A DNA stretch of 64,000 nucleotides from an uncultured Bacteroidota bacterium (GTDB lineage Bacteria; Bacteroidota; Bacteroidia; Bacteroidales; F082). Shown in pieces: positions 20,601 to 29,565 of the stretch. How positions within the stretch are numbered: the first letter of the stretch is position 1; the number at the start of each line of letters is the position of its first letter. A program made the translations under genes and the position numbers. The notes under the pieces were generated by a model that searched no databases, was not told where the DNA came from, and worked only from the letters and a program-made list of their open reading frames with translations. The stretch is taken from contig CAITDJ010000035.1 of the NCBI GenBank assembly GCA_903891085.1, forward strand, positions 1-64,000, written 5' to 3'.

Positions 20601-21323
20601 GTGCTGAATCATTCGTCCGACAGTTGGATTGCCCATACCATTGTTCCATTGTTCCCAGGTAATACCTGCGTCAAGGCTTCGCCAAACGCCTAATCCGGGT
20701 GCATCACCTGCATCACGGTCGCCGGTTCCTATATAAATTATTTCAGGGTTGACCTCGTCAACAATGATGGATGATATACCGAGTGTTGGCAGATAATCGG
20801 TAAGCACCTGCCATGTATCTCCATGGTCTACTGTAAGCCAAAGACCTCCGGCCGGAGCGCCGAGATAAATTATATTTTCGTCGGTTGGATGAAAGGCGAT
20901 CGTACTGATACGTCCCAATCCGCGGTAACCATTGTAACCCGAAGGAACTGTATTTGGCCCCAAAGAAGTCCAGTCACCATCCAGATCACGGTTACCGGCT
21001 GATTTCTTTGAAAGAAATAAATTATAGGCATCCATGGTTGTGTTGGAAGCCGGCAAAAAACCTGAAGGTGAAATCCGTTGTCTGGTCCAGTATTCCCAAC
21101 GTTTGAAAGGTTTATAACCACTTCCTTTGGTAATATCACGACCCTGCCAATACGTTTCAAACGCCCTGACTGTCTGAAAGAAATTTACCTCAGGATTCTG
21201 CATCATTTCTATCCAGTAAGGATAGCTGGCTGTGTCATTTACCTGAGATTGTGCAGGTTGTGATGAAACTGAAAGCAATACGATAAATAGGGGCAAAACG
21301 ATCCCCTGATATAGTTTTTTCAT
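17688..21323 (-). CDS. Secreted BNR/sortilin-like repeat protein with PKD domains and T9SS sorting domain
   Basis: About 1211 residues when started at MKKLYQGIVLPLF (21323), which begins a normal signal peptide. The reading from 21401 adds 26 residues that cover a putative promoter. Residues about 100-770 carry many Asp-box/BNR-like repeats, such as DHGDTWQVL, DAGQSWSKS, DGGTTWAIR and DKGLTWTSL, as in sortilin/VPS10 and exo-sialidase-type propellers. Two PKD domains follow (TSWEWTFDGAT; SSWLWSFEPAS), then a jelly-roll module (INSFEAESINATGWSVENPD) and a type A T9SS C-terminal domain (ITVYPNPAHNAFKL ... GIYMLILNG). No sialidase catalytic set is evident, so binding or structural function is as likely as catalysis. 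Confidence 0.82.
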   Translation of the reverse strand: MKKLYQGIVLPLFIVLLSVSSQPAQSQVNDTASYPYWIEMMQNPEVNFFQTVRAFETYWQGRDITKGSGYKPFKRWEYWTRQRISPSGFLPASNTTMDAYNLFLSKKSAGNRDLDGDWTSLGPNTVPSGYNGYRGLGRISTIAFHPTDENIIYLGAPAGGLWLTVDHGDTWQVLTDYLPTLGISSIIVDEVNPEIIYIGTGDRDAGDAPGLGVWRSLDAGITWEQWNNGMGNPTVGRMIQHPSNADIILAATSSGLFKTIDAGQSWSKSINGNFKDVIFKPGNPDVVYAVSGANFYRSVNNGDSFVAINNGLPGGARGVIGVTDADTEIVYFLITNGDSFKGLYRSTDGANSFTERSTTPNIMSWDCNGGDGGQAWYDLDIAVDPDNADIIYGGGVNCFKSVDGGTTWAIRSHWYGGCGVESVHADLHVLEYNPINNRLFAGNDGGIYWSDNQGIDWTEISNGLVISQAYKIGQSLTNRDNVINGYQDNGSSTMTADGWISVGGGDGMECAYDPTDGTYAYSTIYYGSIDRIHNYNNQGGIAGNGVNGITESGGWVTPFVIDQNNGNVMFVGYKNVWRSKNIKAGSTSSVTWTKISNISSNDMNVLAQSRANSDILYASSGNKLFVTSNANGLVVGWTTLTGNLPTSNTITALETSPVDENVVYLAQQTKIYKSNDKGLTWTSLNGSLNNIQISSIAYYKNSNEGLYLGTEVGVFYKDSSLEDWILFSNGLPASVRVTEVEIFYDAEDVQNDVIRAGTYGRGLWSSPPYFGTLDANFAGSVTTITSGCSVDFTDLTVGTPTSWEWTFDGATTNNSTEQNPQGIQYLAEGVYNVSLTVSNPLWSDTELREGYIVVVAAAAPVVAFSTSETVGCVGQTVNFTDNSENCPSSWLWSFEPASVSFLNSTSATSQHPSVQFNEAGNYTVTLTATNETGSNTVVKENYFNSGGYGIPYINSFEAESINATGWSVENPDGSGTWGISPIGDGSVWMNFFNYTNLGSRDYLVSPALNLSDFDEAFLSVKYAYVQRANQKDSLVVSVSADCGVNWQRVYANGPDGNGIFETAAPSMEFFIPATEEDWCGLGDGADCLMIDMSSFAGQPNVKIRFESYNNFGNNLYIKEMSVSNITSTPSNNEAEGITVYPNPAHNAFKLTVKDALVGSVFVLSDTQGRIVLNQKITKNITEVNVKGIAPGIYMLILNGQNEPVEQKIVIQ

Positions 21324-21374
21324 AATATAGAATGGATTATTTTCAATTAAACAGGTTTCCATTAATAAGCCTGA

Positions 21375-21401
21375 CAAAATTAGAAAAATAGCTGAAGCCA
21401 A
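21375..21401 (-). promoter_or_regulatory. Putative promoter of the BNR/PKD T9SS protein gene
   Basis: On the minus strand TAATTTTG (21382-21375) matches the Bacteroidota -7 element TAnnTTTG exactly. A TTG (21401-21399) stands 16 bases upstream, closer than the usual 19-21. It supports the start at 21323. Confidence 0.35.
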
Positions 21402-21516
21402 GGCTATTTAGGGCGCTTAAAATGAAATAAATGTTTAAGAAAACAAGACTAACCTTTCAAGAATAAAATCCTTCATAAATCAATAATAAAGTTACAATGA
21501 AGGACAGCCGACAAAC

Positions 21517-23091
21517 TTAAAACTCCGAAGTAAAATGAAACTTAATATCAGGGTATTTCTCCATTGAAATCTGCAGCGAATAAGGTGAATCAGCCAGAAA
21601 AACATCGCGTCCTTCTTTATCCTTGGCTAAAAAGGAGGCTTTCCGCATCTTAAAATCGTCGAGCATCGTCTTGTTATTGCTTGTGATCCATGCTGTTTTG
21701 TGCAGCGTAATATGCTCATAGCGACAACTGGCGCCATATTCATGCAGCAATCTGTACTGAATAACTTCGAATTGCAGCGCACCCACAGTACCAACAATTT
21801 TACGTCCAGTGGCTGCGCCGGTGAATAGCTGTGCCACCCCTTCGTCAGTCAACTGGTCGAGACCTTTAGCCAACTGCTTCGATTTCAAAGGATCAGCATT
21901 CTCCACATAGCGGAAAAGCTCTGGAGAAAAACTAGGAATCCCTTTAAAATGAAGTATCTCACCTTCGGTTAAGGCATCACCGATTTTAAAATTACCCGCA
22001 TCATACAAACCAACTATATCACCCGGAAACACCTCATCAACCACCGATTTTTTTTGGGCCATGAACGCTGTCGGGTTCGAGAACTTCAGTTTGCGGTTCA
22101 GACGGACATGATGGTAGGGTTTGTTCCTTTCAAAAACACCCGATACCACGCGCACAAAAGCGATCCGGTCGCGGTGATTTGGGTCCATATTGGCATGAAT
22201 CTTAAATACAAATCCCGAAAAAACCTCTTCATTAGGATCGATGTGTCTTTCTTCGGTCTCTCGCCCGATCGGTGTCGGCGCAATTTCGATAAAACAATCA
22301 AGCAACTCCTTCACCCCAAAGTTATTCAGGGCACTTCCGAAGAAAACAGGACAAATCTCGCCCGACAAATAATCTTCTTTGGCAAATACGGGATAAACGC
22401 CTTCGACAAGATGAAGGTCGTCGCGCAGAATTGTTGCATCGTCTCCGATAATTGTATCCAACTCCCTGCTTGCCAAATCTTTAAACAATATCCGTTGCTC
22501 AACACGCTGTTTGTTTGGTTCAAACAAATACAGGCTTCTGTCGTATATGCTGTAAACACCTTTGAACTTAGGTCCCATATTGATTGGCCAGGAAAGCGGT
22601 GTCACGCGCAGGTCGAGTTTTTGCTCAATATCATCCAATAATTCAAAAGCATCCTTACCCGGACGGTCGAGTTTGTTGATAAAAATGATGATGGGCGTGT
22701 TGCGCATCCGGCATACTTTAACCAATTTTTCGGTTTGTGGCTCCACGCCTTTCGCAACGTCAATCACGACAATTACACTGTCAACGGCTGTCAGCGTGCG
22801 GAAAGTGTCTTCAGCAAAATCCTGATGCCCTGGTGTATCCAGAATATTGATCATCAGATCATTGTACTCGAATCCCATAACAGAAGTAGCCACGGAAATA
22901 CCACGCTGACGTTCAATCTCCATCCAGTCGGAAGTGGCGGTTTTCTTTATCTTATTCGATTTAACAGCACCGGCAACCTGAATGGCGCCTCCGAACAACA
23001 ATAATTTCTCGGTAAGCGTGGTTTTGCCTGCATCGGGGTGACTCACAATGGCGAAAGTGCGGCGACGATTAATCTCTTGCGTAAAACTCAT
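21517..23091 (-). CDS. prfC: Peptide chain release factor 3
   Basis: A 524-residue translational GTPase that recycles RF1/RF2 from the ribosome after termination. G motifs are intact: [15 protein letters not shown] (G1), [11 protein letters not shown] (G2), [12 protein letters not shown] (G3) and NKLDRPGKD (G4). The RF3-specific C-terminal region ([18 protein letters not shown]) separates it from EF-G. Length is standard (about 526-530). It stands alone on the minus strand, with its own promoter-like element 20 bases upstream of the ATG. Confidence 0.96.
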   Translation of the reverse strand: MSFTQEINRRRTFAIVSHPDAGKTTLTEKLLLFGGAIQVAGAVKSNKIKKTATSDWMEIERQRGISVATSVMGFEYNDLMINILDTPGHQDFAEDTFRTLTAVDSVIVVIDVAKGVEPQTEKLVKVCRMRNTPIIIFINKLDRPGKDAFELLDDIEQKLDLRVTPLSWPINMGPKFKGVYSIYDRSLYLFEPNKQRVEQRILFKDLASRELDTIIGDDATILRDDLHLVEGVYPVFAKEDYLSGEICPVFFGSALNNFGVKELLDCFIEIAPTPIGRETEERHIDPNEEVFSGFVFKIHANMDPNHRDRIAFVRVVSGVFERNKPYHHVRLNRKLKFSNPTAFMAQKKSVVDEVFPGDIVGLYDAGNFKIGDALTEGEILHFKGIPSFSPELFRYVENADPLKSKQLAKGLDQLTDEGVAQLFTGAATGRKIVGTVGALQFEVIQYRLLHEYGASCRYEHITLHKTAWITSNNKTMLDDFKMRKASFLAKDKEGRDVFLADSPYSLQISMEKYPDIKFHFTSEF

Positions 23092-23110
23092 TCAAATATA
23101 AAATTTTTTG

Positions 23111-23142
23111 CAAAGGTACGGGTAATGTTTTGACTATGAAAA
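23111..23142 (-). promoter_or_regulatory. Putative prfC promoter
   Basis: On the minus strand TTTTC (23142-23138) is followed after 19 bases by TACCTTTG (23118-23111), an exact TAnnTTTG -7 element. The ATG of prfC is at 23091. Confidence 0.55.
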
Positions 23143-23241
23143 TGTTTTAGAGTGGGAAGACGGAAGTGGGAAGTCCGAAGTCGGAAGTCTCCAGTAGGCA
23201 GTCGGCAGTCGGGTTGAAGACTGAAGACTTTATTTGACTAT

Positions 23242-23381
23242 GGACTGAAGACTGTGGACTGAAGACTGTGGACTGAAGACTGTGGACTGAAGACTGTGGA
23301 CTGAAGCCTGTGGACTGAAGACTGTGGACTGAAGACTGTGGACTGAAGACTGTGGACTGAAGCCTGTGGACTGAAGATTGA
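23242..23381. repeat. 14-bp tandem repeat, about 10 units
   Basis: The unit GGACTGAAGACTGT (14 bp) recurs with starts at 23242, 23256, 23270, 23284, 23298, 23312, 23326, 23340, 23354 and 23368; two units have CCTGT in place of ACTGT. The preceding 80 bases (23156-23235) hold looser GAAGTCGGAAGT/CAGTCGGCAGTCG copies. The array fills the gap between pgl and prfC. Since 14 is not a multiple of three, every frame reads a 14-residue peptide repeat, which creates false ORFs here. Confidence 0.95.
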
Positions 23382-23399
23382 AGACTACGTACTTGCAAC

Positions 23400-24113
23400 C
23401 TACACCTTCGAAGCCGCACTTTCGTCGAGCAGCCACACAATGTCGCTCCGCTTGCTTTGGAGCATGGCAGTCGGAAATATTTTGATTGATTCCGGACTGC
23501 CGGAAAAAATCTCAGCTATAATCCCTGCTTTGTTGGCACCGGTGACCATGAACACAATAGATTTTGCTTTTTCGAGCAAAAATCTTGGGGTCACAGTCAA
23601 TCTCCCCTGCCCTGTCGTTGGATGAACCGCTGAAGCGCAATAGGTTGCCGAATCAAACAATTTCATATTATCTGGAAAAATGGAGGCAGTGTGTCCATCG
23701 TCGCCCAAACCGAGCAGTACCAGATCGAAGGATGGCACTTCGGTAAGTTCTTTTTCATTCCTTTCCAATTCCACCAATAAATCCCCCTGAAGATACAAAG
23801 GGTGAATGTTTTGCGCCAATATTGGAACTTTATCCAATAAGAGATTTTTTGTCAAACCAAAATTACTTTCAGGATGATCGTGCGGAACGCATCTTTCGTC
23901 GCCAAGATAAAGATGAACGTACGTCCAATCTACTCCGGTCGAGGCAATTTCAGCCAGCCTACGGAAAAGTAATGCCGGTGTACTTCCACCTGAAAGCATG
24001 ATATTTAAACGCTTTTCATGGGTCGCAGCATCCTGAATCAGTTTCAGAATTTGCCTGGCAGCGCTTGTCGCCAGCTCGTCAGCGGTTTTATAAACAACCC
24101 TGTTGACTTTCAT
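23400..24113 (-). CDS. pgl: 6-phosphogluconolactonase
   Basis: A 237-residue DevB/Pgl-type enzyme hydrolysing 6-phosphogluconolactone to 6-phosphogluconate. The conserved sugar-phosphate isomerase-fold motifs are visible: IMLSGGSTPALLFRRLAE, LYLGDERCVPHDHPESNFG and LLGLGDDGHTASIFPD. It is the last gene of the gnd-zwf-pgl operon and overlaps zwf by four bases (ATGA). The stop lies at the edge of the tandem repeat array. Confidence 0.95.
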   Translation of the reverse strand: MKVNRVVYKTADELATSAARQILKLIQDAATHEKRLNIMLSGGSTPALLFRRLAEIASTGVDWTYVHLYLGDERCVPHDHPESNFGLTKNLLLDKVPILAQNIHPLYLQGDLLVELERNEKELTEVPSFDLVLLGLGDDGHTASIFPDNMKLFDSATYCASAVHPTTGQGRLTVTPRFLLEKAKSIVFMVTGANKAGIIAEIFSGSPESIKIFPTAMLQSKRSDIVWLLDESAASKV

Positions 24114-25636
24114 AATTCACAGTAGTTTCCGTCATCTGCCAGGTTCTTACACGGGTAGCGCCAGGTAATATCCTTATCCTCGATCAGTTCATCGGCATTC
24201 TCAGGTCCCCAGGTACCAGCCGGATATCCATATATCTTGATATCATGGTTTTCTTTCCATGCCTTCTGGATAGGGGCAACAAATTTCCATGCAGCTTCAA
24301 CGGCATCGGCACGGGCATATAATGTAGAATCGCCGAGCATGGCATCATAAATCAACCTTTCGTAGGCCGATGGCAAATGGGTGTCGAGCAGATCGGAATA
24401 ATGAAAATCCATATTCACTGTTTTCACTTTGTAACCGGCTCCGGGTAATTTCAAACCAAATTTCATCAGTATACCTTCATCAGGTTGTATCCTGATGATT
24501 AACTGATTTTGATTTTGTTCTTCCCCCTTGTTCCAGAACAATCCATGTGGGGTTGGTTTGAAATGAACAACAATTTCTGTTACACGTGTTGGTAATCGTT
24601 TGCCGGTACGGATATAAAACGGCACACCACCCCAGCGCCAGTTATCGATAAATAACTTCACCGCTACATAGGTTTCGGTGCGTGAATCGGGATCAACCTG
24701 CGGCTCTTCGCGGTAGCCTTTCACCAATTCGCCACGGATATGTGAAGCCACATATTGTCCACGAATTACTTGTTTATCAACATTTTCCTCGTGAATGGGC
24801 TGAAGCGACTGCAACACTTTCAAGGTCTCATTCCGTATGGCATCCGAATCCATTGACGATGGCGGCTCCATGGCAACCAAACCCAATACCTGCAACAAAT
24901 GGTTCTGCAACATATCGCGCAACGCACCCGAACTGTCGTAATAACCACCACGTTTCTCAACTCCAATACTTTCAGAAGAGGTGATTTCGACATGATGGAC
25001 AAAATTGCGGTTCCAAAGTGGTTCAAAAATACCATTTGAAAAACGCATGACCAAAATATTCTGAACCGTTTCCTTTCCCAGATAATGGTCGATACGATAA
25101 ATCTGGCTTTCGTCAAATGCCTGATGCAGTTTGTGATTCAGTTCAAACCCTGATGCATAATCGTAACCGAAGGGTTTTTCAACAATCAATCTTTTAAAAC
25201 CGTCATTTTCATTATTCAAGCCCACTTTACCAAGATTGTTGGCAACAACACCAAATTTGCTCGGCGGCATTGAAAGGTAAAAAAGACAATTCCCCTTTGC
25301 ATTAATCTCCTGATCAAATCTGTCAAGCGTCGACTTCAGTGTTGCATAATCATTCTCCGACTCCGGATCCATGGCGAGATATTTCAGGTTTTCGGAAAAG
25401 GAAAGAATGATGGCCTCATCCAGATGGTGCTTTTCGCAGTTCTGACGAATACCATCCTGCATTTTTAACTGAAAATCATTATCCGACAAGGGGGATCTTC
25501 CAACACCCAGCACACGAAACTGCAATGGCATCATCTGCTGCTGATACAAGGCATAGAGTGCCGGGATCAACTTTTTGTAGGTCAGATCACCCGAAGCCCC
25601 GAAAATAACAATGGTCAGGTTTTGCGTTTTTTGCAT
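24110..25636 (-). CDS. zwf: Glucose-6-phosphate 1-dehydrogenase
   Basis: A 508-residue dehydrogenase oxidising glucose 6-phosphate to the lactone, the entry step of the oxidative pentose-phosphate pathway. The N-terminal Rossmann motif IFGASGDLTYKKLIPALY binds the nicotinamide cofactor, and the active-site block YRIDHYLGKETVQNILVMRF contains the catalytic His pair region. Length is typical. It starts 3 bases after gnd and overlaps pgl, so the three steps from glucose 6-phosphate to ribulose 5-phosphate are co-transcribed. Confidence 0.97.
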   Translation of the reverse strand: MQKTQNLTIVIFGASGDLTYKKLIPALYALYQQQMMPLQFRVLGVGRSPLSDNDFQLKMQDGIRQNCEKHHLDEAIILSFSENLKYLAMDPESENDYATLKSTLDRFDQEINAKGNCLFYLSMPPSKFGVVANNLGKVGLNNENDGFKRLIVEKPFGYDYASGFELNHKLHQAFDESQIYRIDHYLGKETVQNILVMRFSNGIFEPLWNRNFVHHVEITSSESIGVEKRGGYYDSSGALRDMLQNHLLQVLGLVAMEPPSSMDSDAIRNETLKVLQSLQPIHEENVDKQVIRGQYVASHIRGELVKGYREEPQVDPDSRTETYVAVKLFIDNWRWGGVPFYIRTGKRLPTRVTEIVVHFKPTPHGLFWNKGEEQNQNQLIIRIQPDEGILMKFGLKLPGAGYKVKTVNMDFHYSDLLDTHLPSAYERLIYDAMLGDSTLYARADAVEAAWKFVAPIQKAWKENHDIKIYGYPAGTWGPENADELIEDKDITWRYPCKNLADDGNYCEL

Positions 25637-25639
25637 ATG

Positions 25640-26536
25640 CTAGCTTTTTTTAACAGCGTGACCACCAAACTGATTGCGCAACGCTGCCAGTACTTTCATT
25701 GCAAACGATTCAGACTGGCGCGACTGGAAACGGGTGAAAAGCGAAGATGTGATAACATGGGCAGGCACGTCCAATTCGATGGCTGCTTCGATGGTCCAGC
25801 GTCCTTCGCCGCTGTCTTCCACATAATCTTTCAGGCCTTCGAGTTTCGGATCTTCCTTAAAGGCCAGCACCATCAACTCGAGCAGCCATGAACGCACAAC
25901 ACTGCTGTATTGCCAACCGCTGGCAATAGCCGTTAAATCAAGGTTATAGGGTGATTTTTGCATAATTTCAAATCCTTCGGCAAACGACTGCATCATACCA
26001 TATTCGATACCGTTGTGAATCATCTTCACAAAATGACCGGCACCACTGTCACCGCAATAGGTGTAGCCACCTTCAGGCGCCAACGATTTATATATCGGAT
26101 AAATATAATCTGAAGCTTCCTTGTCGCCACCCGACATCAGGCTGTAACCATTTTGCAAACCCCATACACCGCCGCTTGTACCACAATCAAGATACAAAAT
26201 TTTGTGTTCGGCAGCCCTGAGTGACCTTGCCTTTGTTTGTTTGTAGTTTGAGTTTCCACCATCGATAATGATGTCATTTTCATGCAACAGGGGAAGCAAT
26301 TGGGTGATATTATCATCAACAGTTTGTCCGGAGGGTACCATCAGCCAAACAATTTTACGTCCTTCCAGTTGCGATACCATATCGGCAAGCGAATCGGATG
26401 GTATTGCTCCTTTTTCGACCAGGCGGTCAACCGGGCCGCGACTGCGGTTGTACACAACAACATGATGACCAAAATTCAACAGGCGTTCTGCCATATTGCC
26501 ACCCATTTTTCCTAAACCAACAAAACCGAGTTTCAT
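25640..26536 (-). CDS. gnd: 6-phosphogluconate dehydrogenase (decarboxylating), short type
   Basis: A 298-residue enzyme of the short YqeC/GndA-like class (the classical form has about 470 residues). It oxidises 6-phosphogluconate to ribulose 5-phosphate and CO2. Visible are the cofactor loop GFVGLGKMGGNMAERLL, the substrate segments DGGNSNYKQT and CGTSGGVWGLQNGYSLMSGG, and the catalytic KMIHNGIEYGMMQ with Lys and Asn. The cofactor loop continues with VVYNRSRGPVD; whether NAD or NADP is preferred is not clear. It is the first gene of the operon with zwf and pgl. Confidence 0.94.
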   Translation of the reverse strand: MKLGFVGLGKMGGNMAERLLNFGHHVVVYNRSRGPVDRLVEKGAIPSDSLADMVSQLEGRKIVWLMVPSGQTVDDNITQLLPLLHENDIIIDGGNSNYKQTKARSLRAAEHKILYLDCGTSGGVWGLQNGYSLMSGGDKEASDYIYPIYKSLAPEGGYTYCGDSGAGHFVKMIHNGIEYGMMQSFAEGFEIMQKSPYNLDLTAIASGWQYSSVVRSWLLELMVLAFKEDPKLEGLKDYVEDSGEGRWTIEAAIELDVPAHVITSSLFTRFQSRQSESFAMKVLAALRNQFGGHAVKKS

Positions 26537-26600
26537 AATTTCTTCTTTTCAATGATTATTATCTGATGATTGTATAAATTATGCACGATAATTTATGGTA

Positions 26601-26633
26601 TAAATGTAGTACAATTGGCTATTTATGTACAAA
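26601..26633 (-). promoter_or_regulatory. Putative promoter of gnd-zwf-pgl
   Basis: On the minus strand TTTG (26633-26630) is followed after 21 bases by TACATTTA (26608-26601), one base off TAnnTTTG, 65 bases before the gnd ATG. Confidence 0.4.
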
Positions 26634-26869
26634 TGATTCATTGCAAAACGTGAAAATAGATAGCTTAACAGGCGTTTTTATGAGTCAAACGGGCTGGTCA
26701 TGATAAATAGAAACCCTCGATTCGCTTACTAAACGCCGTCTACAACGGCCCTGAAAGGTTTAATAATTAATACTGGTTTTTATTCTGTTTCAGTTAGATT
26801 GTTTCAGATTTTATACTCAATAACAATCAGGCTATATTGCTAAAAGTCACTTCACGATAAACAAAAGTG

Positions 26870-26897
26870 TTGTTGTAAAGGAATGGTCATATATTTG
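26870..26897 (+). promoter_or_regulatory. Putative promoter of the hybrid histidine kinase gene
   Basis: A TTG at 26870-26872 is followed after 17 bases by TATATTTG (26890-26897), an exact TAnnTTTG element, 65 bases before the ATG at 26963. The 26537-26962 gap thus holds divergent promoters; nothing else is recognised in it. Confidence 0.5.
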
Positions 26898-26962
26898 CAT
26901 TCATTTGTTTCAATAACGATCAATGGCAAAATTTTTCACCTTCCAATTCAAATAGGGCGGCT

Positions 26963-28978
26963 ATGGCAACAAAAAAAGCATTGATGGAGTTTCTGCAGCA
27001 GGAGCGTAATGCCCGTGTTGAAGCCGAGAGACGCTTGGAGGAAACCATTACGAAAAGAGTTTCTGAACTTTCACACGCCGTAATACGCTTTTCAAACCTG
27101 ATTGCCAATATGCAGGAAGGTGTGCTGTTGGAGGACGAAAACCGTTTCATCGTGTTGACCAACGAAAAGTTTTGTTCCATGTTCAGCGTTCCGGTCGACC
27201 CGGCGCACCTCATTGGGACTGACTGTTCAGGTTCAGCCGAGCAATCGAAACATTTTTTCACCGACCCCGAAGGATTTGTCCATGGGATTGATACCCTGCT
27301 CCTAAACAGGAAAAAAGTAATTGGAGAAATTTTATACCTGAAAGACGGGCGTACTTTTTCGAGAGATTATGTCCCCATCGTTATTGAAGGATCTTACCGC
27401 GGTCATTACTGGAAATACGCTGATATTACCACCCAAAAACGCCAGGAAGAGGCGTTAATAAGAAGTGAGGAAAAATACAGACTCCTGATAGAGAACATGA
27501 ATCTGGGACTGCTCGAAGTTGATCTCGAAGGAAAAATTATTTATGCAAACCAGAGTTTCTGTAAGATGTCGGGGTTCGGACGAAACGATATATATGGTAA
27601 AATTGCCGAGAATATTTTCACACAATCTGAAAATCGCAATCTGGTACGACAGAAAACCGAATCACGTCAGCAAGGGAAAATGGATGCTTATGAACTTGAA
27701 ATCACAAACAAACATGGTTTAAAAAGATGGTGGATGATTTCGGGGGCACCACTCTTCGATCAAAATGGTGTTCAGATAGGATCAACCGGTATTCATCTTG
27801 ACATCACAGAACAAAAACAACTCGAGTTTACACTGCGCGAGGCAAAACAAATGGCCGAAGACACGGCAAAAGCCAAAGAGATATTTCTTGCCAATATGAG
27901 CCATGAGATTCGTACCCCGATGAATGCCATTTTGGGGCTCGGCAATCAGTTACTAAAAACTGACTTACTTCCCAAACAGCGGTCATTTCTCGAGTCGATT
28001 AACAATGCAGCCGACAATCTTCTGGTGGTTATCAACGACATCCTCGATTTTTCAAAGATTGAATCAGGGCAGTTTGATCTTGAATCCATCGGGTTTAACC
28101 TGCCCGATCTGTTAACGCAAATCAGCAATATGTTGACCACCAAAACCGAGGAGAAAGGGCTGAAATTCATTTTAAAAACGGATCCGGCCATCGCTCCGGT
28201 CCTGATTGGCGACCCATTTCGCATTCATCAGATACTGCTCAATTTGCTGAGTAACTCCATCAAATTTACCGATCATGGCGATGTGTCACTGTTGTGCAGG
28301 GTGGATGAAAGTAACGACAACGAACAGACGATTGAACTGATTGTTTCGGACACAGGAGTTGGCATTGACACAAACTACATCGATAAAATATTCCTTAAAT
28401 TCTCACAGGAAAGCACTGATGTAGCCCGAAAATATGGTGGAACCGGACTGGGGATGGCAATAACCAAGCAACTTGTTGATCTGATGGACGGAAAAATAAG
28501 CATTGTTAGTAAAAAAGGACAAGGAACTCAAATTACAATTGGCATTACGCTCCCTGTCGGAAGAAATATTCTACAACCCGGGAAACCAACACAGCAATTC
28601 GATCAGGCATTGCTGAAGGATAAAAAAATTCTGCTTGTCGAAGACAATAAGGTAAACCGACTCATTGCCACTACCATCCTTTCGCAATTCGGAATTCAGA
28701 TCACAGAAGCTGTAAATGGAGAAATAGCCGCAAATATTCTACGAACAAATACTTTTGATCTGGTGTTGATGGACATGCAAATGCCTGTCATGGATGGTAT
28801 TACCGCCACCATCATGATAAGAAAAGAAATCAGTACAACGCTGCCCATTATTGCATTAACCGCGCACGCCCTGCTTGCGGAACAAAACAGATGCCTGGAG
28901 GCCGGCATGAACGATTTTCTCTCAAAACCATTCACTGAGGAAAAACTAATGGATATAATTCTGAAACACCTGCTGTAA
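26963..28978 (+). CDS. Cytoplasmic hybrid sensor histidine kinase (PAS-PAS-HisKA-HATPase-REC)
   Basis: A 671-residue soluble hybrid kinase without membrane segments. In order: a short coiled coil (1-40), two PAS domains (about 42-160 and 172-290, the second with QSFCKMSGFGRND and GSTGIHLDITEQK), HisKA with the phosphorylated His314 in FLANMSHEIRTPMNAIL, HATPase with N box NLLSNSIKF, G1 DTGVGID and G2 GGTGLGMAI, and a receiver domain with acceptor Asp604 in LVLMDMQMPVMDG. It would sense an internal signal (redox, ligand or partner contact). No DNA-binding response regulator is adjacent, so phosphate may pass to another protein, such as the receiver-phosphatase 6.5 kb downstream. That link is inferred from position only. 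Confidence 0.92.
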   Translation: MATKKALMEFLQQERNARVEAERRLEETITKRVSELSHAVIRFSNLIANMQEGVLLEDENRFIVLTNEKFCSMFSVPVDPAHLIGTDCSGSAEQSKHFFTDPEGFVHGIDTLLLNRKKVIGEILYLKDGRTFSRDYVPIVIEGSYRGHYWKYADITTQKRQEEALIRSEEKYRLLIENMNLGLLEVDLEGKIIYANQSFCKMSGFGRNDIYGKIAENIFTQSENRNLVRQKTESRQQGKMDAYELEITNKHGLKRWWMISGAPLFDQNGVQIGSTGIHLDITEQKQLEFTLREAKQMAEDTAKAKEIFLANMSHEIRTPMNAILGLGNQLLKTDLLPKQRSFLESINNAADNLLVVINDILDFSKIESGQFDLESIGFNLPDLLTQISNMLTTKTEEKGLKFILKTDPAIAPVLIGDPFRIHQILLNLLSNSIKFTDHGDVSLLCRVDESNDNEQTIELIVSDTGVGIDTNYIDKIFLKFSQESTDVARKYGGTGLGMAITKQLVDLMDGKISIVSKKGQGTQITIGITLPVGRNILQPGKPTQQFDQALLKDKKILLVEDNKVNRLIATTILSQFGIQITEAVNGEIAANILRTNTFDLVLMDMQMPVMDGITATIMIRKEISTTLPIIALTAHALLAEQNRCLEAGMNDFLSKPFTEEKLMDIILKHLL

Positions 28979-29178
28979 TCGCTCCTTTTTGGAGTTTCAC
29001 AGATTGGTGAAAAAACAACAACTTTAATCTAAAACTAACCCCAGCTAACGCGTGAACAATTTCACCGTAGGTAATCCTTTCGCGTGGTATTGAAAACTTG
29101 AATTGAGAAATAGCTCTATTGCAAAAAATAATCAGGAATTGAAAAAACAACAACAGCTTTACAGCATATTTTGTCAAA

Positions 29179-29559
29179 CTATTTCAGCATCACAATGACA
29201 GCACCTGTTATATAAGCCGAAACCCAATAGAAATAGGCCAATAACGAAAACCTCATGAATTTGGATGTAACAGGGCTATTGATCCCACTTCGAAAAAGTA
29301 AACGATACGAAAACCCTGTATCAATGATCATTCCTAACAAAGATGAGTAACCAATTACGCCATGCAGGGTCAGAAAGTTTCCCGAGCCGATAATCATACA
29401 CACAGTGGCAGAGATATCAAAAATTAACCCAACAGTTAAAAAGAGCAGGACATTCCTTCCCATCAACCGGCAGCGAAATTGTTTGAATATTGCAAGACTG
29501 TATGAGATCAGGGCAAGATTAACAATGATGATTCCAACGATAAGTATGCTCTTCATCAT
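29179..29559 (-). CDS. Small four-helix membrane protein, unknown function
   Basis: A 126-residue protein with four predicted membrane helices (about 4-26, 37-57, 64-86, 101-123). Charged loops such as KQFRCRLMGRN suggest an ordinary inner-membrane topology. I do not recognise the family. It ends the minus-strand series aldehyde dehydrogenase - STAS protein - this gene, with only 6 bases between it and the STAS gene, so co-transcription is likely. It might be the membrane partner of the STAS protein, but nothing in the sequence proves it. Confidence 0.65.
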   Translation of the reverse strand: MMKSILIVGIIIVNLALISYSLAIFKQFRCRLMGRNVLLFLTVGLIFDISATVCMIIGSGNFLTLHGVIGYSSLLGMIIDTGFSYRLLFRSGINSPVTSKFMRFSLLAYFYWVSAYITGAVIVMLK

Positions 29560-29565
29560 TCAGGC

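Noticed and set aside
17688-21323. Sialidase
   Set aside because: Asp-box repeats are present but the Arg triad and the RIP motif of sialidases were not found.
23147-23440. Minus-strand ORFs with a repeated LQSTVFSPQSSVHS peptide
   Set aside because: They are the readout of the 14-bp DNA repeat in all frames and run into pgl; no start signal or homology.
26963-28978. Sensor kinase as a membrane receptor
   Set aside because: No hydrophobic segment long enough to span the membrane is present; it is cytoplasmic.
28932-29177. 81-codon minus-strand ORF with a hydrophobic N-terminus
   Set aside because: It overlaps the end of the hybrid kinase gene and has no recognisable domain; probably accidental, although the signal-like start is noted.
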